From the NCBI GenBank assembly GCA_023421395.1, contig JAEZTL010000038.1, positions 1-64,000 of the forward strand: 64,000 nt of DNA, written 5' to 3'. The stretch is from Bacillota bacterium. GTDB lineage: Bacteria > Bacillota > Clostridia > Christensenellales > Aristaeellaceae. Below the pieces are notes generated by a model, which was not told the DNA's origin, made no database searches, and saw only the letters and a program-made list of their open reading frames with translations. A program made the position numbers and the translations under genes. Below are positions 9,234-17,193 of the stretch, piece by piece; within the stretch, counting starts at the first letter, position 1, and the number at the start of each line of letters is the position of its first letter.

Positions 9234-9472
9234 TACAGAATCTCGACGAACGTCGGCTTCTCGTCCTTGATGGTGGCGGCCTTGACCAGCGTGCGGATGG
9301 ACTTGGCGATCCGCCCCTGCTTGCCGATGACCTTGCCCATATCGTCGGGCGCGACGCGCAGTTCGATGACGATGGCGTCGTCCGTCTCAGTCCGGTTTAC
9401 GGACACCTGATCCGGGTGCTCGACCAGCGCCATGGCGACGTATTTGACCAGTTCCTGCATTTTGTCACCCAT
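9233..9472 (-). CDS. khpA: KH-domain RNA-binding protein KhpA (YlqC)
   Basis: A small single KH-domain RNA-binding protein. Its GKVIGKQGRIAKSIRTL segment holds the GxxG loop that grips single-stranded RNA. In Bacillota KhpA pairs with KhpB (Jag) and affects cell division and small-RNA function. Two starts are possible: the listed ATG (79 residues, AAGG upstream) and an in-frame ATG at 9460 giving 75 residues beginning MQELVKY, which fits the family N-terminus slightly better. It lies nine bases after rpsP in the conserved rpsP-khpA-rimM-trmD order. Confidence 0.93.
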   Translation of the reverse strand: MGDKMQELVKYVAMALVEHPDQVSVNRTETDDAIVIELRVAPDDMGKVIGKQGRIAKSIRTLVKAATIKDEKPTFVEIL

Positions 9473-9481
9473 CGGCGCGCC

Positions 9482-9721
9482 TTACAGCACGCCGCCCTTC
9501 TTGAGCAGGCCGCGGGTGGTGTCGGTGGGCTGTGCGCCGTTGCCGAGCCAGTACTTGGCGCGCTCCTGATCGATGCGGATCTCCGCCGGGTCAGTCAGCG
9601 GGTTATAGTAGCCGATCTCCTCGATGAAGCGGCCGTCGCGGGCGTTGCGGCTGTCGGTAACGACGATGCGGTAGAAGGGCTGCTTCTTCATGCCCATCCT
9701 CTTGAGGCGAATCTTGACCAT
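9482..9721 (-). CDS. rpsP: 30S ribosomal protein bS16
   Basis: A 79-residue bS16, close to the standard length. The N-terminus [22 protein letters not shown], split here as VKIRLKRMG and QPFYRIVV, and the GYYNPL segment are diagnostic. It lies between ffh and khpA, the usual position in this operon, with a GGAGAGG ribosome binding site upstream. Confidence 0.97.
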   Translation of the reverse strand: MVKIRLKRMGMKKQPFYRIVVTDSRNARDGRFIEEIGYYNPLTDPAEIRIDQERAKYWLGNGAQPTDTTRGLLKKGGVL

Positions 9722-9773
9722 TGTTTTCCTCTCCTGTTCTTCCTTTTAATATAGCTTGACGCAAAATTGCGGG

Positions 9774-11111
9774 CTATTTCAGTCCGAAGGGCATCCGTCC
9801 GCGGCCGAACTTGCCGCCCATCATCTGCTTCATCATCTGGCGAGACTGCTCGAACCGCTTCAAAAGCAGGTTGACCTCCTGCACGGTGGTGCCCGCGCCG
9901 GCGGCAATGCGCCGCTTTCGGGAGGCGTTCAGAATGTCCGGGTTTCTCCGCTCCATCCGGGTCATGGAGCAGATGATGGCGGTCGTGCGGGCCTGTTCCT
10001 TCTGCACCTGATCCTCGTCGATGGTGACGCCGTTCAGCTTTGATCCCATGCCGGGGATCATCTTGAGGATATCGGTGATGGAGCCCATCTTCTTCATCTG
10101 GCCCAGCTGCTCGAGGTAATCCTCCAGCGTGAAGGACTGGGTCTTGATCTTGCGGCTGAGGTCCATCGCGTCTTTTTCGTCGAAGGAGTCCTGCGCCTTT
10201 TCGATCAGGCTCAGCACATCGCCCATGCCCAGAATGCGGGAGGCCATGCGGTCCGGATGGAATGGCTCGAGGTCGGTGAGCTTTTCGCCGGTGCCGCTGA
10301 ACTTGATGGGCTTGCCGGTGACGGCCTTGACCGAAATCGCCGCGCCACCGCGGGTATCGCCGTCCAGCTTGGTCAGGATGACGCCGTCCACGCCCAGCTC
10401 TTTGTTGAAAGTCTCGGCCACGTTGACCGCGTCCTGGCCGGTCATGGAGTCCACCACCAGAAGGATCTCCTGGGGCTTGACGGCGGCGCGCACGTCGCGC
10501 AGTTCCTGCATCAGCTTTTCGTCGATGTGCAGGCGGCCGGCGGTATCGATGATGACCGGATCCTTCCCATAGTAACGGGCGTGTTCGACGGCCTCTTTCG
10601 CGATCCTGACCGGATCGCCCTGGCCCTTTTCAAACACCTCGACGCCCGCGTTCTGGCCCACCACCTGCAGCTGTTTGATGGCGGCGGGGCGGTACACGTC
10701 GCAGGCGGCCAGCAGCGGCTTCTTGCCCTGCCTCAAAAGCATGCCGGCGAGCTTGCCTGCCATCGTGGTCTTGCCCGCGCCCTGAAGGCCGCACAGCATA
10801 TACACCGTGGGCGGGTTGGAGGCGTGGGTCAGCTTTGCGCCCGTGCCGCCCATGAGGCCGGTAAGTTCTTCGTTGACGATTTTAATGACCATCTGCGCCG
10901 GGGTGAGGCTGCCCAGAATCTCCTGCCCCACCGCGCGCTCGGTCACGCGCTTTACAAAATCCTTGACCACCACGAAGTTGACATCGGCTTCCAGGAGCGC
11001 CATGCGCACCTCGCGCATCGCCTCGCGGACGTCCGCCTCGCTCAGCTTGCCCTTGCCGCTCAGTTTTTTGAACGCGGCCTGCAGTTTGTCGGTCAGCCCT
11101 TCAAAGGCCAT
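9774..11111 (-). CDS. ffh: Signal recognition particle protein Ffh
   Basis: A 445-residue SRP54 GTPase that binds signal peptides on nascent chains and targets them to FtsY and SecYEG. The NG domain shows GLQGAGKTT (G1), DTAGR (G3) and TKLDGD (G4), and GTGEK; the methionine-rich M domain follows (GSKLNG, then MTRMERRNP, ending with MMKQMMGG). The ATG at 11111 is preferred to an upstream GTG because GAGGTG then acts as its ribosome binding site and the protein starts MAFEGLTDKL, as in the family. Confidence 0.97.
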   Translation of the reverse strand: MAFEGLTDKLQAAFKKLSGKGKLSEADVREAMREVRMALLEADVNFVVVKDFVKRVTERAVGQEILGSLTPAQMVIKIVNEELTGLMGGTGAKLTHASNPPTVYMLCGLQGAGKTTMAGKLAGMLLRQGKKPLLAACDVYRPAAIKQLQVVGQNAGVEVFEKGQGDPVRIAKEAVEHARYYGKDPVIIDTAGRLHIDEKLMQELRDVRAAVKPQEILLVVDSMTGQDAVNVAETFNKELGVDGVILTKLDGDTRGGAAISVKAVTGKPIKFSGTGEKLTDLEPFHPDRMASRILGMGDVLSLIEKAQDSFDEKDAMDLSRKIKTQSFTLEDYLEQLGQMKKMGSITDILKMIPGMGSKLNGVTIDEDQVQKEQARTTAIICSMTRMERRNPDILNASRKRRIAAGAGTTVQEVNLLLKRFEQSRQMMKQMMGGKFGRGRMPFGLK

Positions 11112-11134
11112 GCGCTTCACCTCTTGATTTCATG

Positions 11135-11485
11135 CTATCCTTCGATGCGCTCGATGGCGTCCAGCGCCCGCTTCGCCTCGTCCAGCGAACCTTCCGTCCC
11201 GGCGGCGGGCGTTACGTGGGACAGCGCCTGCCGGCAGGCGTTCACCGCGTCCTCCAGACGGCGGTACCGCGCCACCAGCCCGAGCTTGCGCTCATACTCT
11301 TCCAGCTGTGCCTGCGCCTTGGTCAGCGCGTCATGCACGCCCTGCCGCGTGATGCCCGCTTCCTCGGCCATCTCCGACAGCGAGAGATCTTCCTCGCAAT
11401 ATAGCCGAAGGAGCCGCGCGCGGTTTTTCGTCAGCAGCGGAGCGTAAAAGTCCATCAGCCAGTTGAGCGCCACCCGCTTTTCCAA
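11135..11485 (-). CDS. ylxM: YlxM family HTH protein (UPF0122), SRP-associated
   Basis: A 116-residue sigma-70-region-4-like helix-turn-helix protein; the HTH is around LSLSEMAEEAGITRQGVHDA. YlxM is encoded next to ffh in Bacillota and stimulates SRP GTPase activity in streptococci. The start is inferred to be a TTG at 11485: GGGGTGG lies just before it, the protein then starts EKRVALNWLMDFY like the family, and a good promoter (11517-11545) lies upstream. The in-frame ATG at 11518 falls within the -10 box of that promoter and would not be transcribed from it. Confidence 0.88.
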   Translation of the reverse strand: MEKRVALNWLMDFYAPLLTKNRARLLRLYCEEDLSLSEMAEEAGITRQGVHDALTKAQAQLEEYERKLGLVARYRRLEDAVNACRQALSHVTPAAGTEGSLDEAKRALDAIERIEG

Positions 11486-11516
11486 AAGACCACCCCGCTT
11501 TGCATGCGCAAGGATC

Positions 11517-11545
11517 ATTCTACCTGCGGAGAGGCGTTCTGTCAA
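11517..11545 (-). promoter_or_regulatory. Promoter for the ylxM-ffh-rpsP-khpA-rimM-trmD operon
   Basis: A perfect TTGACA (11540-11545 on the minus strand) is followed after 17 bases by TAGAAT (11517-11522). The expected transcription start is near 11510, upstream of the TTG start chosen for ylxM. Confidence 0.75.
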
Positions 11546-11607
11546 GTAAATATTCTTGACAGCGGTAAATAGTCAAAAAAACGCGGAAAAATTCGTCCCT
11601 AAATTTC

Positions 11608-11637
11608 TTGTAAAACGCCCTGCAATTAGTGTATAGT
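11608..11637 (+). promoter_or_regulatory. Promoter for galM
   Basis: TTGTAA (11608-11613) and TATAGT (11632-11637) with an 18-base spacer, about 45 bases before the galM start. It is divergent from the ylxM promoter. Confidence 0.55.
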
Positions 11638-11682
11638 ATGACCGTTGTTCCATCGTATAATTTCAACAAGGAGGCGCTTGTT

Positions 11683-12738
11683 GTGGGCATTTCCAAAATT
11701 TCCTTCGGCCACTTGACCGACGGCCGCCCGGTGGACCTGTACACAATCAAAAACGCATCCGGCGCTTCGGTCTCCGCCGCCACTTACGGCGGCATTCTGG
11801 TTTCCCTCCGGGTACCCGACCGCAGCGGCGTGCTCACAGACGTGCTGCTGGGGTTTGCCGATATCTCCGGGTACGCGCCGGTCAACCCCGGCTACATGGG
11901 CGCGCTGATCGGGCGCGTGGGCAACCGGATCGGGTACGGACGCTTTTCGCTGAACGGCGTGGCGTACCAGGTCGCAGCCAATTCAAACGGACATCACCTG
12001 CACGGCGGCGTAAACGGCTTCGACAAGAAACTGTGGCTTGCGGAGGCGGACGAGGCGTCTAACGCCCTCAAACTTTCCATCGTCAGTCCCGACGGCGAGG
12101 AAAACTACCCCGGCCGCCTGGCCGTGACGGTCACCTATACCTTTTCGAATGACAACGTCCTGTCCATCCGCTATCAGGCGGTTTCCGACAAGGATACGCT
12201 GGTCAACCTGACCAACCACGCCTACTTCAACCTGTCCGGCGAGGGCAGCGGCACCATCGAGGACCACGAAATCCAGATTCTCGCGGACCGCTTTACCGCG
12301 GCGGATTCCGGCCTGATCCCCACGGGCGAACTCCGCCCGGTGGACGGCACGCCCTTTGACCTGCGCAGCCTCACGCGCATCGGCGACGGACTCCGCCATA
12401 CCGGGGACGACGAGCAGATGCGCTACGGCGGCGGGTACGACCACAACTTTATGCTAAACGGCGAGGGCTACCGGAAGTGCGTCACGCTGTGCTCCCCCGC
12501 CACCGGCATCCGGATGGATACCTTCACCGATATGCCCGGCGTACAGCTTTATACCGGCAACATGCTTGAAACCGATGGGCCGGGCAAATGCGGCAGGAAG
12601 TACGGACGGCATGACGGGCTTTGTCTTGAGACGCAGTTCCCGCCGGACGCGATCAATCATCCCGGCTTTCCCAGCCCGGCTTTAAAGGCCGGAGAGCGGC
12701 TAGATTCAACGACATCGTATTCTTTTACCACACTTTGA
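11683..12738 (+). CDS. galM: Aldose 1-epimerase (galactose mutarotase)
   Basis: A 351-residue galactose mutarotase that interconverts the alpha and beta anomers of galactose and other aldoses. Substrate and catalytic residues are visible: GRVGNRI, NGHHLHGG, the catalytic histidine in NLTNHAYFNL, the aspartate in GGYDHNF, and the catalytic glutamate in CLETQFPPDA. The start is a GTG at 11683 with AAGGAGG eight bases upstream; the reading frame extends further upstream but overlaps the promoter. It precedes the mgl-type importer, which has its own promoter, and would prepare imported sugar for kinases that need one anomer. Confidence 0.95.
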   Translation: MGISKISFGHLTDGRPVDLYTIKNASGASVSAATYGGILVSLRVPDRSGVLTDVLLGFADISGYAPVNPGYMGALIGRVGNRIGYGRFSLNGVAYQVAANSNGHHLHGGVNGFDKKLWLAEADEASNALKLSIVSPDGEENYPGRLAVTVTYTFSNDNVLSIRYQAVSDKDTLVNLTNHAYFNLSGEGSGTIEDHEIQILADRFTAADSGLIPTGELRPVDGTPFDLRSLTRIGDGLRHTGDDEQMRYGGGYDHNFMLNGEGYRKCVTLCSPATGIRMDTFTDMPGVQLYTGNMLETDGPGKCGRKYGRHDGLCLETQFPPDAINHPGFPSPALKAGERLDSTTSYSFTTL

Positions 12739-12772
12739 CGAATATACCGAACATTATCCTGTGCAAATCCGC

Positions 12773-12802
12773 TTGACAACGATTCCGCAAGTACTCTATA
12801 AT
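12773..12802 (+). promoter_or_regulatory. Promoter for the mgl operon
   Basis: Perfect TTGACA (12773-12778) and perfect TATAAT (12797-12802) are separated by 18 bases. The transcript would start near 12809, about 70 bases before the binding-protein gene, whose ribosome binding site AAGGAGGA is at 12863-12870. Confidence 0.85.
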
Positions 12803-12878
12803 GTTAACGAACGCATAATGGGAACCCGGAATGCGCGCCCTCAAATGGGCGCAGCATATCTCAAGGAGGAATAGGTTC

Positions 12879-13913
12879 ATGAAGAAAATCGTCTCCCTTC
12901 TGTTGGTCCTGCTCATGGTGCTGAGCGCTACCGCCGCTTTCGCGGAAGCGCCCGCGAAGACCGAACTCAACATCGGCGTTCTCGTGTGGAAGTTTGACGA
13001 CACCTACGGCTCCACCGTCCGCGCCGCCATGATCAAGTACGCCGAGGAACTCGGCAACGAGATGGGCATCAAGATCAACCTGGACCTGCAGGATGCCAAC
13101 GACAACATGGCCAAGCAGATCGAGGAAGCGACCGTCATGTTTGCCAGCAAGCCGGACTTCGTCATCATCAACCTGGCGGAAGTTGCCTCCGGCATGAGCC
13201 TTGTTGAAATCGCGAAGGCCAATAATGTGCCCTTCCTGTTCTACAACAAGGAGCCCTCGACCGAGACCGTGCAGCAGGTTATCGTGGACACCGGCTCGAT
13301 CTTCATCGGCACCACGCCGCGCGAAGCGGGCGACATGCAGGGCGAAATCCTCGCCGATCTGTACGCGAAGGATTCCTCCATCGACAAGAACGGCGACGGC
13401 GTGCTCCAGTACATCATGTTCATGGGCGAGCCCAACAACCCGGAAGCCATTGCCCGCACCAAGTACTCGGTGGAGACCGCCGAGGCCAAGGGCCTGAAGC
13501 TTGAGCAGCTGGGCGAGACCCTCGTGTGCAACTGGGACCAGGCGCAGGCCACGGATGCCATGACCGCCACCTGGGCCAGCTTCGGCGACAAGATCGAGGT
13601 CATCTTCGTCAACAACGACATGATGGGCCTGGGCGCCGTGGCGGCGCTGAACCAGGTGGGCTACAACACCGGCATCGACGGCGATCCCTCCGTCGTGATC
13701 ATCGGCGTCGACGCGGTTGATTCTGCGCTCGAATCCATCAAGAACGGCGGCATGACCGCCACCGTCAAGCAGGACGGCGACGCCATGGGCAAGGCCAACA
13801 TCCGCATCGCGATCAACGGCGCGCTGGGCAAGGATTGGCTTGACGGCACCGACTACACGATGTCGGCCGACGGCTACTCCGTGCGTATCCCCTACGCCAA
13901 GGTTACGGAATAA
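12879..13913 (+). CDS. mglB: Galactose/glucose-type ABC transporter substrate-binding protein
   Basis: A 344-residue periplasmic-binding-protein-like (PBP type 1, MglB group) protein. A signal peptide (1-22, ending AFA) precedes the mature part; no lipobox cysteine is seen. Features include FDDTYGSTVRAAM, NLDLQDANDNMAKQIEE, FYNKEPS and a calcium-loop-like DKNGDGVLQY, known in MglB. The ATG at 12879 follows a strong AAGGAGGA. It is the first gene of the operon mglB-mglA-mglC and lies next to galM, which supports galactose or glucose as ligand. A perfect hairpin follows the gene. Confidence 0.93.
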   Translation: MKKIVSLLLVLLMVLSATAAFAEAPAKTELNIGVLVWKFDDTYGSTVRAAMIKYAEELGNEMGIKINLDLQDANDNMAKQIEEATVMFASKPDFVIINLAEVASGMSLVEIAKANNVPFLFYNKEPSTETVQQVIVDTGSIFIGTTPREAGDMQGEILADLYAKDSSIDKNGDGVLQYIMFMGEPNNPEAIARTKYSVETAEAKGLKLEQLGETLVCNWDQAQATDAMTATWASFGDKIEVIFVNNDMMGLGAVAALNQVGYNTGIDGDPSVVIIGVDAVDSALESIKNGGMTATVKQDGDAMGKANIRIAINGALGKDWLDGTDYTMSADGYSVRIPYAKVTE

Positions 13914-13948
13914 CAAGGGCACGGGCATGGCTCGCGTCTGAACCTCGC

Positions 13949-13976
13949 GGGAAGAGGCGCCGGAGCGCCTCTTCCC
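13949..13976 (+). repeat. Intercistronic hairpin after mglB
   Basis: A perfect 12-base inverted repeat (GGGAAGAGGCGC and its complement) with a four-base loop between mglB and mglA, followed by only a few pyrimidines. It probably protects the binding-protein mRNA 3' end or partly terminates, giving more binding protein than transporter. Confidence 0.7.
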
Positions 13977-14001
13977 CATATTCGTAATAGTAGGTTTGGT
14001 G

Positions 14002-15525
14002 ATGAGTATGGATCATAGCCAGGCGCCCCTTCTGGAAATGGTGGACATTGACAAGCAATTCCCAGGCGTCAAAGCGCTGGACCGCGCGCGGCTTACGCTC
14101 CAGGCGGGCACGGTGCATGCGCTGATGGGCGAAAACGGCGCGGGCAAGTCCACGCTGATGAAGTGCCTGTTCGGCATCTATAAAAAAGATGCGGGCATCG
14201 TCCGCCTGGACGGCCGGGAGGTCAACTTCTCCGGCCCCCACGACGCGCTCAATCACGGTGTGGCGATGGTACATCAGGAGCTCAACCAGGTGCTTCGCCG
14301 CAACGTCATGGAGAACGTATGGCTGGGCCGCATCCCGGTGAACTGGGGCTTCGTGAACACCCGCAAGATGTTTGGTGATACCAAGGCGATCTTCGAGGAC
14401 CTGCAGATCGACGTGGACCCGCGCACGCGAATCGGCGCGTTGTCGGTATCCCGCCGCCAGATGGTCGAAATCGCGAAGGCCGTCTCCTTCGACGCGAGGA
14501 TCCTGGTGCTGGACGAGCCCACTTCGTCCCTGACGGAGAACGAGGTCGAGCACCTGTTCCGCATCATGAAGCGCCTGACCGAAAAGGGCGTGGGCATCAT
14601 CTACATCTCCCACAAGATGGACGAAATCCTGCGCATCGCGGACGATGTCACCATCATGCGGGACGGACAGTGGGTCGCCACGCGCCCGGCCAGCCAGCTG
14701 GACACCGATGAAATCATCCGGCTGATGGTCAACCGAGACATGTCCAACCGCTTCCCGCCCAAGACCAACAAACCCGCGGACGTGCTGCTGGAGGTCAACA
14801 ACCTCTCCGGAAAGTACGAGCCGACGTTCCACGACGTCAGCTTCAAACTGCGCGCCGGCGAGGTGCTGGGGGTTTCCGGCCTGGTGGGCTCCCGGCGGAC
14901 GGAACTGGTCAATGCGATCTTCGGCTACTACACCAAGGAGAGCGGAGAGATCCTGCTCCGGGGCAAGCCCGTGGCAAACCACATTCCGAGCGAGGCCCGC
15001 AACAACGGCTTCGCGCTCTTGACTGAGGAGCGCCGCGCCACAGGCATCTTCCCGGAGATGACCATCACGTTCAATTCCATCATCGCCAACGTGGGCCGCT
15101 ATGGGAGATTCCTGCTCTCCAACCGCCGGATGGGCGTGGATACCGACTGGGTCATCGATTCAATCCGCGTCAAGACGCCCTCGAAGCGCACCCACATCAA
15201 GAGCCTTTCAGGCGGCAACCAGCAGAAGGTCATCATCGGGCGCTGGCTACTTACCAAGCCGGACGTGCTGCTGCTGGACGAACCCACCCGCGGCATCGAC
15301 GTGGGCGCGAAATACGAGATCTATCAACTGATCCTGAACCTCGCTTCGGAAGGGAAGGGCATCATCATGGTGTCCAGCGAGATGCCGGAGCTGCTGGGCA
15401 TTTGCGACCGCATCCTGGTCATGTCCAACGGTCGCCTGAGCGGCGTCGTTGAGCGCGGCGTGGATTTCGGCAACATACCCGGCGAGCAGGAGACGATCAT
15501 GCGGCTTGCCGCGCAGTACGTATAA
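14002..15525 (+). CDS. mglA: Sugar ABC transporter ATP-binding protein (two ABC domains)
   Basis: A 507-residue MglA/RbsA-type ATPase with two fused nucleotide-binding domains. The first has Walker [10 protein letters not shown], the variant signature LSVSRRQ and Walker [12 protein letters not shown]; the second has a degenerate Walker A (GLVGSRRTE), signature LSGGNQQK and Walker [12 protein letters not shown]. This asymmetry is normal for carbohydrate-uptake type 2 importers. The ATG at 14002 was chosen; one six bases later is also possible. It acts with MglB and MglC at the cytoplasmic face. Confidence 0.95.
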   Translation: MSMDHSQAPLLEMVDIDKQFPGVKALDRARLTLQAGTVHALMGENGAGKSTLMKCLFGIYKKDAGIVRLDGREVNFSGPHDALNHGVAMVHQELNQVLRRNVMENVWLGRIPVNWGFVNTRKMFGDTKAIFEDLQIDVDPRTRIGALSVSRRQMVEIAKAVSFDARILVLDEPTSSLTENEVEHLFRIMKRLTEKGVGIIYISHKMDEILRIADDVTIMRDGQWVATRPASQLDTDEIIRLMVNRDMSNRFPPKTNKPADVLLEVNNLSGKYEPTFHDVSFKLRAGEVLGVSGLVGSRRTELVNAIFGYYTKESGEILLRGKPVANHIPSEARNNGFALLTEERRATGIFPEMTITFNSIIANVGRYGRFLLSNRRMGVDTDWVIDSIRVKTPSKRTHIKSLSGGNQQKVIIGRWLLTKPDVLLLDEPTRGIDVGAKYEIYQLILNLASEGKGIIMVSSEMPELLGICDRILVMSNGRLSGVVERGVDFGNIPGEQETIMRLAAQYV

Positions 15526-15536
15526 GCGAGGATGGG

Positions 15537-16577
15537 ATGCATATGGAAAACGTAAAAAAGAGGCTCGGCAACCGGAGCATGGGGGAACTTCTGCTCGATT
15601 ACGCGCTGTACATCATTCTGCTCCTGATCCTGGTCACGGTCGGCATCATCCGGCCCGATTTCTTTAAACTGGACAACTTCATCAACATCGTCAAACAGGC
15701 GTCCACCAAGGGCATTCTGGCGCTGGGCTGCGCCGGGCTGATCGTGCTGGCGGGCACGGACCTGGCCATCGGCCGTGTTCTGGGCCTTTCCGCCGCGGTG
15801 ACGGCGTCGCTGGTGCAGTCCACCACCTATGCATCGCGCATGTACCCGCAGATCACCGAGCCCCTCAACCTGATGATCCCGCTGCTCTGCGCCATCGCCG
15901 TGGGCGTTATTTTCGGCGCGATCAACGGCTTCGGTGTCGCCAAACTCCATTTGCACGCGTTCATCATCACGCTGGGTACGTCGCTGATCGCCTACGGCGT
16001 CAACTGCCTGTACATTGAGTCCCAGCCCTCCGGCACCGCGCAGGCGCTGTCCACTTTCACCAGGGACTTCCTGAACACGTCCGCCGGGAACATCATCTGG
16101 GGTTCTCTGAAAATTCCAAAGGTCGTGGTCTACTTCCTGGCCTGCGCCGTCGTGGTGCATTTTATCTGGACGAGGACACGGCTGGGCAAGAACATGTTCG
16201 CCGTCGGCGGCAACGAGGAAGCCGCCGCGGTCTCCGGCGTCAACGTCACCAGCACGATCATGTGGGTCTACGTCATCTCCGGCGTGCTCTACGGCATCGC
16301 CGCGTTTCTGGAGGCAGGCCGCGTCCAATCAGTCGGCGCAAACACCGGCATCAACTATGAGTTGGACGCGATCAGCGCCTGCGTCATCGGCGGCGTCAGC
16401 TTCTCCGGCGGCGTTGGCACGATCCCGGGCGTGGTCATCGGCGCGATCATCCTGCAGGCCATCAATTTCTCGCTGGTGTTCCTCCAGGTCAATGCGTACT
16501 ATCAGTACATCATCCGCGGCCTGATCATTATCATCGCGGTCGCCATTGACGTGCGCAAGTACCTGGCCAAGAAGTGA
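15537..16577 (+). CDS. mglC: Sugar ABC transporter permease
   Basis: A 346-residue membrane permease of the MglC/RbsC family with about eight to ten hydrophobic segments. Conserved elements are GILALGCAGLIVLAGTDLAIGR, split as ALGCAGLIVLAGT and LAIGR, NGFGVAKLHLHAFIITLGT (HAFIITLG core), and SGGVGTIPGVVIGA near the C-terminus. It follows mglA by 11 bases with GCGAGGATG before the start and ends in TGATG, which overlaps the start of the next small gene. Confidence 0.95.
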   Translation: MHMENVKKRLGNRSMGELLLDYALYIILLLILVTVGIIRPDFFKLDNFINIVKQASTKGILALGCAGLIVLAGTDLAIGRVLGLSAAVTASLVQSTTYASRMYPQITEPLNLMIPLLCAIAVGVIFGAINGFGVAKLHLHAFIITLGTSLIAYGVNCLYIESQPSGTAQALSTFTRDFLNTSAGNIIWGSLKIPKVVVYFLACAVVVHFIWTRTRLGKNMFAVGGNEEAAAVSGVNVTSTIMWVYVISGVLYGIAAFLEAGRVQSVGANTGINYELDAISACVIGGVSFSGGVGTIPGVVIGAIILQAINFSLVFLQVNAYYQYIIRGLIIIIAVAIDVRKYLAKK

Positions 16578-16786
16578 TGGATAAGCGGAACATTCGGGAA
16601 TTGGAGGCCAAGCGCGAAGAGGCCCAACGGGCGGAGAAACCGCCGCTCGGCAAGGATTTGTTCGCCGTGCGCCGTCGATTGTACGACAAGATTAAAATCC
16701 CGCTGAAGACGCTGGATCTGATCATCTACATCCTGGTGGGGGCGCTCGCCCTCGCGATCATCCTGGGCATCGGTTCAAACCGCTAG
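16577..16786 (+). CDS. Small single-span membrane protein at the end of the mgl operon
   Basis: A 69-residue protein with a charged N-terminal half (RNIRELEAKREEAQ, predicted helical) and one transmembrane helix near the C-terminus (TLDLIIYILVGALALAIILG). Its ATG overlaps the mglC stop by one base (TGATG), so it is probably made by termination-reinitiation together with the permease, and the operon terminator lies directly after it. I do not recognise the family. By position it may be a small accessory subunit of the sugar transporter; this is inference. Confidence 0.72.
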   Translation: MDKRNIRELEAKREEAQRAEKPPLGKDLFAVRRRLYDKIKIPLKTLDLIIYILVGALALAIILGIGSNR

Positions 16787-16811
16787 CGCGAAGCGCCAGC
16801 GGTTTTCCTTT
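16778..16811 (+). terminator. Terminator of the mgl operon
   Basis: The stem AACCGCTAGCGC / GCGCCAGCGGTT has one mismatch and a three-base GAA loop, followed by TTTTCCTTT. It overlaps the last codons of the small membrane protein gene. Confidence 0.75.
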
Positions 16812-17193
16812 GCCTGGCGCACCTCGCCGGAGCGCGTCAGCAAAGTCCATCGTGTCGCGGACGGCGATCCGGTGACGGCTGACGGAGCAAGCGGAGTCGG
16901 GCGCGGTCACGGCCCGCCGATCCCGATCCCACGCGCCCTCGCGCCCGCGCGCCGGCCTGAATACCGCGCGATTTCCAAATACCGTTCGCCGCACACTCCG
17001 GCGGTAACGGCGACACCGCCCAATCCAAATCAAAAATTCTCTGGCGTTCCATCTTCCATGCCCCTGAAAAAAAATCCGTCAGCATTCCGTCGCGTCGGCA
17101 GCAAGCCCGAGTATCGAAGGTTTCCCGGCGGCCGCACGCCGCATGCGCATGCTCGCGGCCGTCCGAGGAGAACCTAGTGCGGGAGGTGTGCGG
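16812..17193 (+). other. Gap without a supported gene
   Basis: About 380 bases between the mgl terminator and the Rieske flavoprotein gene. Reading frames in both directions show no recognisable family and no ribosome binding site. There is a self-complementary GCATGCGCATGC near 17140 and a run of eight A near 17067. It could be decayed coding DNA or contain the promoter of the next gene, but no clear -35/-10 pair was found. Confidence 0.4.

Noticed and set aside
11516..11518. ATG at 11518 as start of ylxM
   Set aside because: It lies within the -10 box of the strong promoter for this operon and would not be in the transcript; the TTG at 11485 with a good ribosome binding site fits the family length.
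12802..12815. Possible catabolite-response (cre) site after the mgl promoter
   Set aside because: The sequence has the central CG but at least two mismatches to the cre consensus in conserved positions; too weak to report as a site.
12861..13979. Minus-strand open frame of 372 codons opposite the mglB gene
   Set aside because: Shadow of mglB; composition (His, Asp, Gly rich) is not protein-like and no start signal is seen.
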